Of a stretch of DNA of 64,000 nt, positions 40,814 to 51,723 are shown one piece after another. Where the stretch lies: positions 1 to 64,000 of the forward strand of contig JANSWU010000007.1 in assembly GCA_024743315.1 (NCBI GenBank). The letters run 5' to 3'. The stretch's first letter is position 1; each line of letters begins with the position of its first letter. The position numbers and the translations under genes are program-made. Under the pieces are notes generated by a model, which had not been told where the DNA came from, did no database searches, and saw nothing but the letters and a program-made list of their open reading frames with translations. This stretch comes from Hyphomonadaceae bacterium. GTDB taxonomy: Bacteria; Pseudomonadota; Alphaproteobacteria; Caulobacterales; Hyphomonadaceae.

Positions 40814-42733
40814 CTAGGCGCCAACCGGGCCGCCATCTGCTTTTCGGATCGCCAACACGCTCGGGCGCGGCGGCACGCCATCCTTGAAATCAGGCCAGCG
40901 GGTCGTCGGGCTTTCAAACGTTGCGCCATCGCCATCGCCAGGATGCTGGACCGCGACGAACAGGGTGCGACCATCTTCGGTAAAGCGCGGTCCGCACACT
41001 TCGGCGCCGATCGGGGCGCGAAAGAAAGCTTTGCTGGTGCCGCGACGCTCACCCGTTGTTTCCATCGCCCATACACCGTCCGCCGCACCTGTATCATCAT
41101 TGCCATCTGTCGCCACCCAGAGACGCCCGGACGGGTCGAGCGCACAATTGTCAGGACTGCCATACCAGCCCTGATCACTGGTCAGGGGATTCCAGGTCGC
41201 CCCAATCTCGGCGACCTTTGGATCGCCGCATCTAACCAGGATGTCCCAGCGCGATTGAGTCGCCGTGAAGTCACCATTCGGTTCGGTGATTTCGATGATG
41301 TGACCATGCTCATTATTGGCGCGCGGATTGGCGGCATCGATTTCGTCTTCGGTGCGTCGATTATTATTGGTTAGCATTACCCAGACTTTGCCAGTGCGCG
41401 CGTCCGGTTCAACATCTTCCGGGCGGTCCATCGGGGTCGCGCCGAGCAAGTCAGCAGCGCGCCGCGTTTCGATCAGGACATCCGCCTGACTTGCAAAACC
41501 ATGTTCCGGGTTGAGCAGACCTTCGCCAAAAGTCAGCGGCATCCATTCAACCACGCCGTCCTCGTCAAAGCGTGCGACATAGAGCGTGCCTTCGTCCAGC
41601 AGGTCACGATTGGCGTCCGCATTGTCAGGGTCATAGCGCCCTGCTGTGACGAACTTATAAACATAATCGAAGCGTTGGTCGTCGCCCATATACAGAACGA
41701 CCTGGCCGCTCGGGGCGACCACGCTCTCGGCGCCTTCATGCTTGAACCGGCCGAGGGCCGTCCGCTTCTTGGGGGTTGAATTCGGATCCATTGGATCGAC
41801 CTCGACCACCCATCCAAAACGGTTCGGTTCATGCGGCTCCTTGCTGACATTGTAGCGATCAAAATGCCGCCCCCATTGATACCATCCGCTGGGAACGCCG
41901 TAGCGGGCATGGTTCTCGGCTTCCGGATGACCTTCAGGAAGCTCGCCCAGGAAGTTGCCGTTAAAGTTCTCTTCCGCCATCAGCCACGTGCCCCAGGGGG
42001 TGATCCCGCCAGCGCAATTGTTCATGGTGCCGGCAACCTTGCGACCGGTTGGGTCCTCGGTTGTTTGCAGACGCGGTGATCCGGCAGCGGGGCCGGTCAC
42101 CTCCATTGGCGTATCATGGGCGGTAATGCGGCGATTGAACGGGCTGCCCGTCACTGGTTGCCAGCCGCTTTCGGTCAATTTGATTTCGACCACGCTGCCG
42201 CCATGAGCGGCCATTTCGATGAGGCACTTTTCGCGAGTCATGGTCGCCGGATAGCCATTGGCAACGCCGGGCTGCATCAAGAGGGAGGAGACATATTCAT
42301 GGTTGGCGCAGAGCAGGCCGCGGGGCTTACCGTCGGCATCCTCCGGCAGCGGCACAAAACCGAGATAATCATTATTGTACCCAAACTGTTTCAGTTGCGC
42401 GGCCTCGCTCTGATTGTCTGGGTCAAAGGCTGGGCTGTCATCAAACAAAGGATCCCCCCAACGGATCACCAAGTCAGTTTGGTAACCGGCGGGGACGTGA
42501 TGGGTTTCGTCCAGACCGCGGGTAATCTCCTCGAAGCTGAAGGTCTGATCCGCGGATGTCTGCGCGATTCCTGGTGTCTGTGTCGTCACGCACCCGGCAG
42601 CGAGCAACCCGCTGGTCGCGGCCATACCGCCCAGAAAACCACGTCGGCTGAGCCGCGCTTCGATGATATCGCCGATTGTTTGGACCCCCTGCGCAGGGCG
42701 GGGATTGGCTGGCTTGTTTTCAGACTGGTCCAT
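40814..42733 (-). CDS. phoX: PhoX-family alkaline phosphatase
   Basis: From the ATG at 42733 (GGGAG 8 bases upstream; the frame is open to 42784) it has 639 residues. The Tat signal is LSRRGFLGGMAATSGLLAAGC, so the enzyme is exported folded and may also be lipidated at the Cys. The PhoX pattern appears in PRGLLCANHEYVSSLL, FDYVYKFVTAGRYDP and DNCALDPSGRLWVATDGND. PhoX enzymes use Fe3+ and Ca2+ and release phosphate from organic esters. It is convergent with queD, 3 bases apart. Confidence 0.88.
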   Translation of the reverse strand: MDQSENKPANPRPAQGVQTIGDIIEARLSRRGFLGGMAATSGLLAAGCVTTQTPGIAQTSADQTFSFEEITRGLDETHHVPAGYQTDLVIRWGDPLFDDSPAFDPDNQSEAAQLKQFGYNNDYLGFVPLPEDADGKPRGLLCANHEYVSSLLMQPGVANGYPATMTREKCLIEMAAHGGSVVEIKLTESGWQPVTGSPFNRRITAHDTPMEVTGPAAGSPRLQTTEDPTGRKVAGTMNNCAGGITPWGTWLMAEENFNGNFLGELPEGHPEAENHARYGVPSGWYQWGRHFDRYNVSKEPHEPNRFGWVVEVDPMDPNSTPKKRTALGRFKHEGAESVVAPSGQVVLYMGDDQRFDYVYKFVTAGRYDPDNADANRDLLDEGTLYVARFDEDGVVEWMPLTFGEGLLNPEHGFASQADVLIETRRAADLLGATPMDRPEDVEPDARTGKVWVMLTNNNRRTEDEIDAANPRANNEHGHIIEITEPNGDFTATQSRWDILVRCGDPKVAEIGATWNPLTSDQGWYGSPDNCALDPSGRLWVATDGNDDTGAADGVWAMETTGERRGTSKAFFRAPIGAEVCGPRFTEDGRTLFVAVQHPGDGDGATFESPTTRWPDFKDGVPPRPSVLAIRKADGGPVGA

Positions 42734-42893
42734 TTCAACGGCTCCCTTATTCGCAGCGGACTTGTCGATAAGAACCCTATGCAAAAGTTTTAGGACGCTG
42801 GGGAGAATTTATTGTCGCAGCTTATCCGGTGGGCCTGCTTTTTGAGTTTCATGAAATCTGCCTATAGTTGGGAATCAAGACGGGGAGAGGGCC

Positions 42894-43994
42894 ATGAAAT
42901 CAAGCGTGTCCGGCATTTGGATTATCGCGACCGGCGTGATCATCGCACTGCTTTATCTCGGCCGAGATATTCTTGCACCTTTCGCGCTGGCCGTATTTCT
43001 GTTTCTGATTGTTGAAGGCTTTGCGCGTATCATCGATGAGCGTTCGGCTTTGTTGAAGCGCGGCTGGTCGCGCGCGCTTGCTATCCTTGTCGTGATCGGA
43101 GGGTTTGTCGGCTTCCTAGCCATGATGGCGCGGGGGATTGCCGAGTTTGGCAGCCAGGGCGACGCTTATCTGGTTCGGATCAACGGACTGATTGAATCCG
43201 CTTATGGCTGGTTGCATCTTGGCGACGCACCGACACTTACCGAGCTGGTTTTCAATGAATCCGGCCAGGCCTTTCTCGGCACGATCGCCTCCGCCACCAG
43301 CGGCTTGACCGGCGATTTGGTGTTGATCCTGATCTATGTCGCTTTCTTGTTCCTGGCGCAGTCAGCCTGGCCGATGAAGCTGGATCGGATCTTTGTCGAC
43401 AAAGAACGGCGCCAGCAGGTCAAGGAAGTTGGCGATGCTGCGCGGCGTGGCATCGAGACCTATTTGTGGACCCAGACGGTGATCAGCGCGCTGATCACGT
43501 CGCTGACCTATGTGACCCTTTTGGCCCTGGGGGTCGACAATGCGCTGTTTCTCTCAACCCTGATTTTTGTCCTCAATTATATCCCGACCATCGGGTCGAT
43601 TGTTGCAGCTATGGTTCCGCCTCTGTTTGCGCTGGTGCAGCCCGAGATTGCGGCATGGATTCCGGGCGATGCACCGAATGACAGCTACATATTCGCAGCT
43701 CTGGTTTTTATCGGTGTAAGCTTCTGGCAATTCTCAATTGGCAATTTTGTGCAACCCCGGATAATGGGCGATACACTCAACCTATCCGCGCTCGTAGTCC
43801 TGCTCGCTTTGGCGATCTGGGGGGCTGTTTGGGGCATTCCCGGCATGTTTCTGTCCGCCCCACTGACCGTCTTGATGATGATCTTGTTTGCGCAGTCAGA
43901 GTCGACCCGATGGCTGGCCATATTGCTCTCGGCGAACGGTGAACCCGTGTCGCGCGATGCGGTGACAGAAGAGGTAAAGAATTCCGACGCCTAG
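42894..43994 (+). CDS. AI-2E family transporter (permease-like membrane protein)
   Basis: A 366-residue protein with about eight membrane helices in the AI-2E transporter pattern: SGIWIIATGVIIALLYLGRDILAPFALAVFLFLIVEGFARI, a cytoplasmic helical loop, then VDNALFLSTLIFVLNYIPTIGSIVAAMVPPLFALVQ and NFVQPRIMGDTLNLSALVVLLALAIWG. Members include TqsA and Na+/H+ antiporters, so the substrate is open. It is monocistronic. Confidence 0.86.
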   Translation: MKSSVSGIWIIATGVIIALLYLGRDILAPFALAVFLFLIVEGFARIIDERSALLKRGWSRALAILVVIGGFVGFLAMMARGIAEFGSQGDAYLVRINGLIESAYGWLHLGDAPTLTELVFNESGQAFLGTIASATSGLTGDLVLILIYVAFLFLAQSAWPMKLDRIFVDKERRQQVKEVGDAARRGIETYLWTQTVISALITSLTYVTLLALGVDNALFLSTLIFVLNYIPTIGSIVAAMVPPLFALVQPEIAAWIPGDAPNDSYIFAALVFIGVSFWQFSIGNFVQPRIMGDTLNLSALVVLLALAIWGAVWGIPGMFLSAPLTVLMMILFAQSESTRWLAILLSANGEPVSRDAVTEEVKNSDA

Positions 43995-44153
43995 GCGGAA
44001 ACCGCGGTGACTTGTACACAAGGGAGTGATTTTTTTTCTTGACTTTGAGCTCGGATCAATCCATATAGGGCGCAGTTGGGACAAAACTGTCACAAAATTG
44101 AAATCTGACCTCCGCGTGCGTCCCCCCACCCAGCCTGCGGATAGAGGTCAGTA

Positions 44154-44187
44154 GGGCCCACTGGACAAGTCCCCGTTCGGTGGGCCC
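44154..44187 (-). terminator. strong hairpin after the glutamate dehydrogenase gene
   Basis: GGGCCCAC (44154-44161) and GTGGGCCC (44180-44187) form a perfect 8-bp stem with an 18-base loop, 22 bases after the gdhB stop. Neither strand has a T-run, so it may act with Rho or protect the mRNA end. No gene is otherwise seen in 43995-44209. Confidence 0.4.
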
Positions 44188-44209
44188 ACTCGTATCTGGT
44201 GTGCACGAT

Positions 44210-47200
44210 CTAGCCGACGGTTTGCATAAATTTTCGAACGGCATCAGTGGCTAAGGCGAATTGGGCGAAATTCGGCTTTGAACCGGTATAGGTCTTAATT
44301 TCAGTTCTAAGGTCTGAGCGCTCCGATTCAAACTGCTTGTTCCAGGCTTTTAGCGAAGAACTCGTCATTGCGAGTTTGGCAGCATCGGCCTGCAACAGTT
44401 CCAGCTCATCAATCAGTCCACGCGTCGCCAACCGATCCCAATATGGCATTTCGTTTATCGCTTGCACCGCGGCAAAGCGAAGTCGGTCGAGCGACAGGGC
44501 ATCGCCAACGGAAAGATATGCCTTTGCTGCTTCCTTGGGCGAAACACTGCAACTTTCCGCCAGGGTCGCGATCAGCGGTGTATCAGCGACCAGTCGGGTT
44601 TTGGCAAAGCGTTCGGCGAGGTCTTTGGGGACGTCCTCGCGTGAAAGCTGATTGATCCGTCTCTGGTAGACGGCGCGTTCATAAGCCGACAATCCGTTGG
44701 ACCCGGTGGCGGTCAATACCTCTTGGGTTGGCTGCAGAGCCGCGATGCGCGCCTGAACCTCGCCGCTATAGCGGTTTTTCAACAGGCTGCGCGTGCATTT
44801 TGCCAAGGCCTCAGCCAGAGCGCGTTGTAGAGCATGCTGGCGCGCTGCCGGGACTTGATTATCAAGCGCATTGTTTTCGGCCCGCAAGTCGGCGGCTCCA
44901 AGCAAGGCATAAGCGGTTTCGAAGGCCGCCACGATTTCATCATTACTCGCCCCGGTCTGTTCGCGAAGGCGTAACAAGAAAACCGGACCATTAATGTCGA
45001 TAATGCGGTTGGCTAAGACGGTGCAGATGATCTCGCGCTTCAGCCGATGCGCTTGCATGACATCCGAATATTGGTGCAGCGCTTTCGGGAAATAGGTTTC
45101 GAGCGTCTCCTGAAAATATGGATCATCCGGCAGATCAGAATCAATCAAATCATCAAAGAGAACGATCTTGGTCCAAGCGAGAAGTACAGCCAGCTCGGGG
45201 CGGGTCAGCGGGCGGCCATCTTGCTTGAACTGCGCCATTTCAGCCGTGCTGGGCAGGCCTTCGACGCGACGATCAAGCACCCCGCGCCCTTCAAGCCGAA
45301 CCATTAAGCGCTCGAGCGCATCATGATCCCGGCTGGCAGAGGCTTCTGCTAGGCTGAGCGCGCCGGTTTGGGCATAATTGTGCTGCAAGACGTGATCAGC
45401 GACATCATCAGTCATCGAAGCCAGCAGTGTGTTTCGCTCACCGCTCGGCAGCACTTTTCGGCGGATCGCTTCGGTGCACAGGATCTTGATATTGACCTCA
45501 TGATCGGAGCTGTCGACGCCCGCCGAATTGTCGATCGCGTCGCTATTCAGACGAACTTTGTGTAGTGCCGCCTCGATCCGGCCAGCCTGTGTCAGGCCAA
45601 GATTTGCACCTTCGCCGATCACTTTGGCCTGCAACTCCTTGCCGTTCACGCGCACAGAGTCATTGGCGCGGTCACCTGCGTCCAGATCGCTTTCGTGCGA
45701 GGCTTTGATATAGGTTCCGATGCCGCCAAACCAGAGCAGCTCACAGTCCGCCTTGAGCAAGGCGTGGATCAGTTCATCCGGGGTCACGGAGTCCGCCGAA
45801 AGACCGGTCAGCGACTTGATCTCTGGCGTGAGTTCAATCGCTTTGGCGCTGCGTTCAAAAATCCCGCCGCCTTCGCTGATCAGGCTCTGGTCATAATCCA
45901 TCCAACTTGACCGGGGCAGGTCGAACATGCGCTTGCGTTCGGCCCACAAGGTCTCTGGGTCTTTAGGATCTGGGTCGATGAAAATGTGCATGTGGTTGAA
46001 GGCAGCTTGCAAGCGAATTTGCTTCGACAACAACATGCCATTGCCAAACACATCGCCGCTCATGTCGCCGCAGCCAATCACGGTGAAGGGTTCTGTCTGA
46101 ATGTCTTTTCCGATTTCTCGGAAATGTCGTTTCACAGCTTCCCAGGCGCCGCGCGCGGTAATCCCCATTTTCTTGTGGTCATATCCGGCCGAGCCGCCGG
46201 ACGCGAACGCATCCCCGAGCCAGAAGCCCTGTGTGACGCTGATTTCATTGGCGATATCAGAGAAGGTGGCGGTGCCTTTATCGGCTGCGACAACCAGATA
46301 CGGATCATCGCCATCATGGATAACGGTATTGGCGGGCGGTTTAACCTGGCCATCGATCAAATTGTCGGTCAAATCGAGCAGGCTGGTTATGAAGGTCTTA
46401 TAAGCTGCAACCCCGGCATCGCGGATTTCTTCGCGGCTGCCGCCCGCAGGCAATTGTTTGGGGTAAAACCCGCCCTTCGATCCGACTGGGACGATGACCG
46501 CGTTCTTGACCTGCTGGGCTTTAACCAGGCCGAGCACTTCGGTGCGGAAATCATCACGGCGATCAGACCAGCGCAAACCGCCGCGGGCGACGGGGCCAAA
46601 CCGGCAATGGACGCCTTCGACTTGCGGTGAGTCGACGAAAATCTCGCGATATGGTTTTGGATCGGGCAGGTCGACCAGCTCCCGGCTCGCAACCTTAAAG
46701 CTAATATATGGGTGCGGCTTGCCCTGCCCGTCACGCTGGAAAAAATTGGTGCGCTGGATGGCCATGATCAGGTCGGCGAGCCGTCGAATGATCCGATCGT
46801 GATCAAGGGATGGGACGGCTTTCAGGCTCTGCAGGATGTCATCCTGAAGGCGTTTACAGGTTTCGGTGCGATCTTCGGTGGCTGCAGGTTCGAAGCGCGC
46901 CTTGAACAGGCTGATCAGAGCGCGGGTCAGGTCTGGGTGCGCATTCAAGGCTTCGATCTGTGTCGAGCGGGCCGGGTCGAGCCCGCTTTGATGGCGATAG
47001 GCGCACAAAGCCCGACTGAGCGCCGCTTCGCGCCAGGACAAGCCTGCATTGAACACCAGGGCGTTAAAACCATCATTCTCAGCCTGACCGCGCCAGACGG
47101 CAACAAAGGCATCCTCGAAGGCTTGTGCAACCAGTTCAAGATCGATCGCCCGGCCATCAGCCTGGCGCATCGACAGCGAATGGATCCAATATTCGTCCGG

Positions 47201-48937
47201 CGCGTCCGCCACAGGTTTTTTTTCCGGTTTGACCGGGTATCCGGTTTCAAACTCGACAAATAGGCCCATACGCTCAAACACCGGCACACAATCGGACAAA
47301 GCGATCGCGCCATTGCGAGAATAGGCTTTGGCGCGGATCCGATCATCGCGATCAGCGTCGATGCGATACGCGCGCAGGCAAACCGGATGATCCTGGTGCA
47401 GGCTGGCCAACATATCGACGTCCTGCATCGCTTCGTCTGGCCGAAACGCTTCGCGATAGGCAGCATTGAAACCATGCGTGAATAGCAGCGCCAGTGACTT
47501 TTCGTCGTTCGAGCGTTCACTCGCAAAAATCGCGTCGCGGAAGCGATCAATCCAGCGCCTTGAAAGCTGGGCAATTTTGGCTTCAAGCGCGTCAGGATCG
47601 GGGCTCGGGCTGGACACAGAAAGCGCGGTTTGGAACAGCACCCGGACCATGGTGGCGCCATCAAAGCTTGGCTGGAAGCTGATCATCCGGCCGCCCCAGG
47701 CATCTTCAATGGTTTCAGAGATTTGCCGTCTCAGCGCCGTGTCATAGGCATCGCGGGGAATGAATACAACGGTGCTGACAAAGCGATTGAACCGGTCCGG
47801 ACGGGAAAATACCCGCACGCGCGGACGCGCAATCAGATCGAGGACGCCTTGCATGATCGGCGCAAGCAATTCCGATTTGGTTTGAATCAGCTCGTCTCGG
47901 GGCCAGCCTTCAATAATGTTTGAAATGGCTTTTTCATTGTGGCTGCCGGGCAGGGCACCGAGTTGATCGAGGACCCGTTCCATTCGGCGGCGCAATAAGG
48001 GAATATTGCGCACGGATTCATTATAGGCTTCGGCCGTGTACAGGCCCAGGAAGCGGGTTTCGCCGATCACTTCACCATGTTCGCCATAATGTTTGACGCC
48101 GACATAATCGCACGCAACGCGGCGGTGGACGCGGCTGACCAATGTCGCCTTGGCCAGGATCAGGGTTTCTGGCTCGGCCAGGAAGGAACCGATTTCCTTG
48201 GTCAACAAAAGCGGTTCATCGCCGCGATTGAGGACATTGCGTCGATCATCGCGCAGCAGGCCGAGATTAGAGCCCTCGACCATGTCGGGTTCTTCCGGCA
48301 GGACATTGCCGTGTTCATCGGTTTTGAACGTATAGCTGCGGGTGCCAAGGAAGACGAAACGTTCATCGCCGAGCCATTCGAGGAAGGCCACCGCTTCGTC
48401 CTTATAGCGCGGATTGACATGCGGGCACTCTGCCAGACGCTGGATTTCCTCGGACATCCGTCGGCGCATGTCTTGATAGTCACTGGTCGCGGCGATTACA
48501 TCGCTCAACGTGGCGCGCGCTTCTTGGAGCAGGCGCTCTTGCTCATACGCATCGAGATCCGGCAAATGAATCTGGATCAGCGAACGTGCGCCCGTTTCGA
48601 GCTCCACGATCGGGTGGAAAAGGGTCAGCACCTCATGGCCGAGATCACTGCAGGCGCCGAGCAAGGAATCGACCAGGAACGGGCGATCCGGGCCAACCGC
48701 TTCGAGCACGAAATGGCCGAGCAAATCTTCATCCGCGCCCTCTGGTGCGCGCACGCGAACATCAGCGCCCTCAACTGTTTCGCTCCAATTCCACAAAGAC
48801 CTGGCGAGCGTTTCGATATTTCCTTTTGGGATAATATGGCGCGACTCAGACGGAACCTCGGCAAGCATTTGCGTAATGCAAGACTTTAGAGGGTCATTGT
48901 TGCGAGATTCAGTTTTTGTTTGCGAAACTTTTTCCAT
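44210..48937 (-). CDS. gdhB: NAD-specific glutamate dehydrogenase, large (180-kDa) type
   Basis: A 1575-residue enzyme from the ATG at 48937 (a TTG at 48952 is in frame). The large GDH class has an N-terminal regulatory region, a central catalytic domain and a C-terminal extension. The catalytic block reads GPVARGGLRWSDRRDDFRTEVLGLVKAQQVKNAVIVPVGSKGGF, with the catalytic Lys; the nucleotide site and IGCGDMSGDVFGNGMLLS follow. It catabolises glutamate to 2-oxoglutarate and ammonia with NAD+. Length matches the class. Long open frames on the opposite strand are shadows. Confidence 0.96.
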   Translation of the reverse strand: MEKVSQTKTESRNNDPLKSCITQMLAEVPSESRHIIPKGNIETLARSLWNWSETVEGADVRVRAPEGADEDLLGHFVLEAVGPDRPFLVDSLLGACSDLGHEVLTLFHPIVELETGARSLIQIHLPDLDAYEQERLLQEARATLSDVIAATSDYQDMRRRMSEEIQRLAECPHVNPRYKDEAVAFLEWLGDERFVFLGTRSYTFKTDEHGNVLPEEPDMVEGSNLGLLRDDRRNVLNRGDEPLLLTKEIGSFLAEPETLILAKATLVSRVHRRVACDYVGVKHYGEHGEVIGETRFLGLYTAEAYNESVRNIPLLRRRMERVLDQLGALPGSHNEKAISNIIEGWPRDELIQTKSELLAPIMQGVLDLIARPRVRVFSRPDRFNRFVSTVVFIPRDAYDTALRRQISETIEDAWGGRMISFQPSFDGATMVRVLFQTALSVSSPSPDPDALEAKIAQLSRRWIDRFRDAIFASERSNDEKSLALLFTHGFNAAYREAFRPDEAMQDVDMLASLHQDHPVCLRAYRIDADRDDRIRAKAYSRNGAIALSDCVPVFERMGLFVEFETGYPVKPEKKPVADAPDEYWIHSLSMRQADGRAIDLELVAQAFEDAFVAVWRGQAENDGFNALVFNAGLSWREAALSRALCAYRHQSGLDPARSTQIEALNAHPDLTRALISLFKARFEPAATEDRTETCKRLQDDILQSLKAVPSLDHDRIIRRLADLIMAIQRTNFFQRDGQGKPHPYISFKVASRELVDLPDPKPYREIFVDSPQVEGVHCRFGPVARGGLRWSDRRDDFRTEVLGLVKAQQVKNAVIVPVGSKGGFYPKQLPAGGSREEIRDAGVAAYKTFITSLLDLTDNLIDGQVKPPANTVIHDGDDPYLVVAADKGTATFSDIANEISVTQGFWLGDAFASGGSAGYDHKKMGITARGAWEAVKRHFREIGKDIQTEPFTVIGCGDMSGDVFGNGMLLSKQIRLQAAFNHMHIFIDPDPKDPETLWAERKRMFDLPRSSWMDYDQSLISEGGGIFERSAKAIELTPEIKSLTGLSADSVTPDELIHALLKADCELLWFGGIGTYIKASHESDLDAGDRANDSVRVNGKELQAKVIGEGANLGLTQAGRIEAALHKVRLNSDAIDNSAGVDSSDHEVNIKILCTEAIRRKVLPSGERNTLLASMTDDVADHVLQHNYAQTGALSLAEASASRDHDALERLMVRLEGRGVLDRRVEGLPSTAEMAQFKQDGRPLTRPELAVLLAWTKIVLFDDLIDSDLPDDPYFQETLETYFPKALHQYSDVMQAHRLKREIICTVLANRIIDINGPVFLLRLREQTGASNDEIVAAFETAYALLGAADLRAENNALDNQVPAARQHALQRALAEALAKCTRSLLKNRYSGEVQARIAALQPTQEVLTATGSNGLSAYERAVYQRRINQLSREDVPKDLAERFAKTRLVADTPLIATLAESCSVSPKEAAKAYLSVGDALSLDRLRFAAVQAINEMPYWDRLATRGLIDELELLQADAAKLAMTSSSLKAWNKQFESERSDLRTEIKTYTGSKPNFAQFALATDAVRKFMQTVG

Positions 48938-49221
48938 GGTCTTCCGTCCCAATTCGGAGTGATTTCCTTAAGGGAAATTCTGCAACGCCTCAATCGAGAT
49001 CATTGGCATTTATTGGCGTCAACTGTTGACTGCGATGTCAGTCATGTTCCGCGCTTGCATGCAAGCGCAAGCTGCGAAAAAGCAGTTAGCCGCTTCGAAC
49101 GAAACGAATTCGTCAGATTTATCCGCTGAAATGGTGCCATGATGACCGGTCAGTCCTGTCCCTTTTCAGCCGTGTCCAGAGCTGCTTTGCGTCTCTGGCA
49201 AATCCGATTAGGGCGGTGCGC

Positions 49222-49896
49222 ATGAAACGGCTTTGGCATTGGCCCATCGATCCATTGGCCCGCACGGTGCGACTGTTGCTGGGCGAGAAAGAATGGTCGT
49301 TTGAGTCGATTGAAATCCGGCCTTGGGTCTCGGATCTGGAACTGGCGGCGCTGGCCCCGGGCGCGACCGCACCGGCCTTGCTCGACACCGATGCCGAAGT
49401 GAAGACCTCAGCGGTCGGTTCATTGGCCATCTGCGAATATATCGAGGAAGCTCAACAGAATCCCCGATTGTTGCCATTCACACCGATGGAAAAAGCCGAA
49501 GCGCGGCGCCTCTGGCAATGGTCGGAGGAGAGCTTTGCCGGGATCAATAATACATTGTTGGCAGAGCGGGTCACGCAATGGGTCAAACGCGATCGCTCCC
49601 CGGACAGCCTTGCTTTGCGTCAGGGCGCGCATGCATTGAAGAACCGCATGACTTTTCTCGACGCGCTGGCGGGCGAACGGTCTTATATTGGCGGACGCAA
49701 TCTCAGCATTGCCGATCTCAGTGTTGCGGCGCACCTGTCCTCCTATGATTATTTCGGCGATGTGCCCTGGGATTTCACCCCGGACTTGAAAGCCTGGTAT
49801 GCGCGGATCAAATCTCGCCCGAGTTTTCGCGCCTTGCTGGAAGACCGCGTCGGAAATGCCAAACCGGTCAAACACTATACGGACCTTGATTTCTAA
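49222..49896 (+). CDS. glutathione S-transferase family protein
   Basis: A 224-residue protein from the ATG at 49222 (GTG at 49216 is in frame). The thioredoxin-like N-domain is PLARTVRLLLGEKEWSFESIEIRPW, with the usual alpha1 Pro/Arg region. The C-domain shows SYIGGRNLSIADLSVAAHLSSYDYFGDVPW, where the Asp of the N-capping box is present. It ends 22 bases before queG and may be co-transcribed. The substrate is unknown. Confidence 0.85.
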   Translation: MKRLWHWPIDPLARTVRLLLGEKEWSFESIEIRPWVSDLELAALAPGATAPALLDTDAEVKTSAVGSLAICEYIEEAQQNPRLLPFTPMEKAEARRLWQWSEESFAGINNTLLAERVTQWVKRDRSPDSLALRQGAHALKNRMTFLDALAGERSYIGGRNLSIADLSVAAHLSSYDYFGDVPWDFTPDLKAWYARIKSRPSFRALLEDRVGNAKPVKHYTDLDF

Positions 49897-49918
49897 GCCG
49901 GTGAGGCGATGAAGGGGC

Positions 49919-51043
49919 ATGTCAATCGAAACCTACCTCAAAGACCAAGCCGCTGCGCTCGGTTTTGACGCCTGTCACATTTGCCGGGCGGATGAGGCCT
50001 GGGCGGCGGGTGCGCGTCTGGAAGCGTTTGTCGAGGCCGGTTATCACGGCCAGATGACGTGGATGGAAACCACGCTTGCGCGTCGCAAAGCCCCAACCGC
50101 GATGTGGGCCGAAGCCAAGTCGGCACTTGTTCTGGGCCTGAATTACGGCCCCGACCATAACCCGATGTTGAACCTTCATCGCAAAGGGGAAGGCAATATT
50201 TCGGTCTATGCGCGCGGCAAGGATTATCACGATGTCATCAAGAAGCGCCTGAAACAGCTGGCACGGGCCTTTGTCGAACAGGCCGGCGCAGACGTGAAAG
50301 TGTTTGTCGACACGGCGCCGTTGATGGAAAAACCTCTGGCGCAAAAAGCCGGGCTCGGCTGGCAGGGCAAGCATACAAATCTGGTCTCGCGCGAGCACGG
50401 GTCCTGGCTGTTTCTGGGCGTGATCCTGACCACGGCTGAACTTGATCCCGACTCACCAGAGATTGATCACTGTGGGTCCTGCCGGGCCTGTCTCGATATT
50501 TGCCCGACCGCCGCTTTTCCGACGCCTTATCAACTCGATGCGCGGCGTTGTATTTCTTATCTCACCATCGAGCATAAGGACGCCATTCCAGTCGAGTTTA
50601 GGGCGGCAATGGGCAATCGGATTTATGGCTGTGATGATTGTCTCGCCGTGTGTCCGTGGAATAAGTTCGCAGACATCGCGAATGAGGCTGCGTTCTGGGC
50701 GCGTGCAGAATTGAAGGGGCCGGGCCTGGATGAATTGTCGGCGCTTTCAGACGATACCTTTCGGCAGGTTTTTGCGGGCTCCCCGATCAAGCGGATCGGG
50801 CGCAATCGTTTTCTGCGCAATGTTCTGATCGCGATCGGGAATTCAGATGAATCAGGTCTTGTTGGGCCGAGTGTGTTGCCGCATCTCGACGATCCTGACC
50901 CGATTGTACGCGGGGCTGCGATCTGGGCGCTGTCTCGCCTTGATTTGGCCCGGTTTGAAGCGGAGAAGGCGGCACGCGCGGCGCGCGAGACGGATGCAAC
51001 CGTAAGGGCTGAATGGATGGGTTTTCAGCAAGCAGACAGATGA
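49919..51043 (+). CDS. queG: epoxyqueuosine reductase QueG
   Basis: A 374-residue cobalamin-dependent enzyme that reduces epoxyqueuosine to queuosine in tRNA. The N-terminal cobalamin-binding DUF1730 domain contains [26 protein letters not shown]. The two [4Fe-4S] clusters use Cys185, 188, 191 and 195, then 211, 238, 241 and 245 ([22 protein letters not shown]). A HEAT-like tail follows. The stop overlaps the mtgA start (ATGA). It is the final queuosine step for the pathway whose first genes are at 39079-40810. Confidence 0.94.
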   Translation: MSIETYLKDQAAALGFDACHICRADEAWAAGARLEAFVEAGYHGQMTWMETTLARRKAPTAMWAEAKSALVLGLNYGPDHNPMLNLHRKGEGNISVYARGKDYHDVIKKRLKQLARAFVEQAGADVKVFVDTAPLMEKPLAQKAGLGWQGKHTNLVSREHGSWLFLGVILTTAELDPDSPEIDHCGSCRACLDICPTAAFPTPYQLDARRCISYLTIEHKDAIPVEFRAAMGNRIYGCDDCLAVCPWNKFADIANEAAFWARAELKGPGLDELSALSDDTFRQVFAGSPIKRIGRNRFLRNVLIAIGNSDESGLVGPSVLPHLDDPDPIVRGAAIWALSRLDLARFEAEKAARAARETDATVRAEWMGFQQADR

Positions 51044-51723
51044 CTTTAGGCAAAGCTTTGTGGTGGGGCGTCAAATTCTTGGCGGGCCTGTTTGTGACCG
51101 TCCACCTGTACGCCCTGATCCTGTTTTTTGCTCCAGTTCCCGGGACCGCGAACATGGCCGGGCGGGTGATGCAAGGCACCCCTTTGTATCATACTTGGAC
51201 TCCGATTGAGGAGATCTCGCCACATCTGATCCGGGCTGTCATCGCGGCCGAAGATACGCGCTTTTGCAGCCATTCCGGGGTTGATATGGACGCCATCCAG
51301 GAAGCCTTGGATGAACGCGAGACCAAGGGGCGGCTGCGCGGAGCTTCGACCCTGACCCAACAGACCGCCAAGAATGTGTTCTTCTGGAATGGCGGTGGCT
51401 TTATCCGTAAGGCGGGTGAAGCTTGGATGGCGGTGTTCATAGATGGCTTCTGGGGCAAGCGGCGCGTTATGGAAGTCTATCTCAATGTCGCTGAATGGGG
51501 TGACGGGCTGTATGGTGCAGAAGCGGCGGCCTATGGCCGTTTCGGTAAACCTGCGAGCGAGCTTACAGCATTTGAAGCGGCCCGGCTCGCCGCCGTCCTG
51601 CCGAGCCCGAACAAATGGCGCGCCAATCCTGCCGGGCCTTATGTTCGCCAACGCACCGGCACGATCCAGGCGCGCATGAATGTGGTTCAGCGTGACGGGC
51701 TGGACGCGTGCGTGTTTGACTAA
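51040..51723 (+). CDS. mtgA: monofunctional biosynthetic peptidoglycan transglycosylase
   Basis: A 227-residue glycosyltransferase-51 protein starting at the ATG at 51040, which overlaps the queG stop. A single N-terminal membrane helix ([19 protein letters not shown]) anchors it. The catalytic Glu71 is in [14 protein letters not shown]. Other family blocks are [45 protein letters not shown] and a late [14 protein letters not shown]. It polymerises lipid II into glycan strands; no transpeptidase domain is attached. Confidence 0.94.
   Translation: MTLGKALWWGVKFLAGLFVTVHLYALILFFAPVPGTANMAGRVMQGTPLYHTWTPIEEISPHLIRAVIAAEDTRFCSHSGVDMDAIQEALDERETKGRLRGASTLTQQTAKNVFFWNGGGFIRKAGEAWMAVFIDGFWGKRRVMEVYLNVAEWGDGLYGAEAAAYGRFGKPASELTAFEAARLAAVLPSPNKWRANPAGPYVRQRTGTIQARMNVVQRDGLDACVFD

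Noticed and set aside
45986..48889. Long plus-strand open frames opposite the glutamate dehydrogenase gene
   Set aside because: They lie wholly within a strongly conserved 1575-residue gene, have no family-like sequence and no ribosome sites; they are antisense shadows of high-GC codons.
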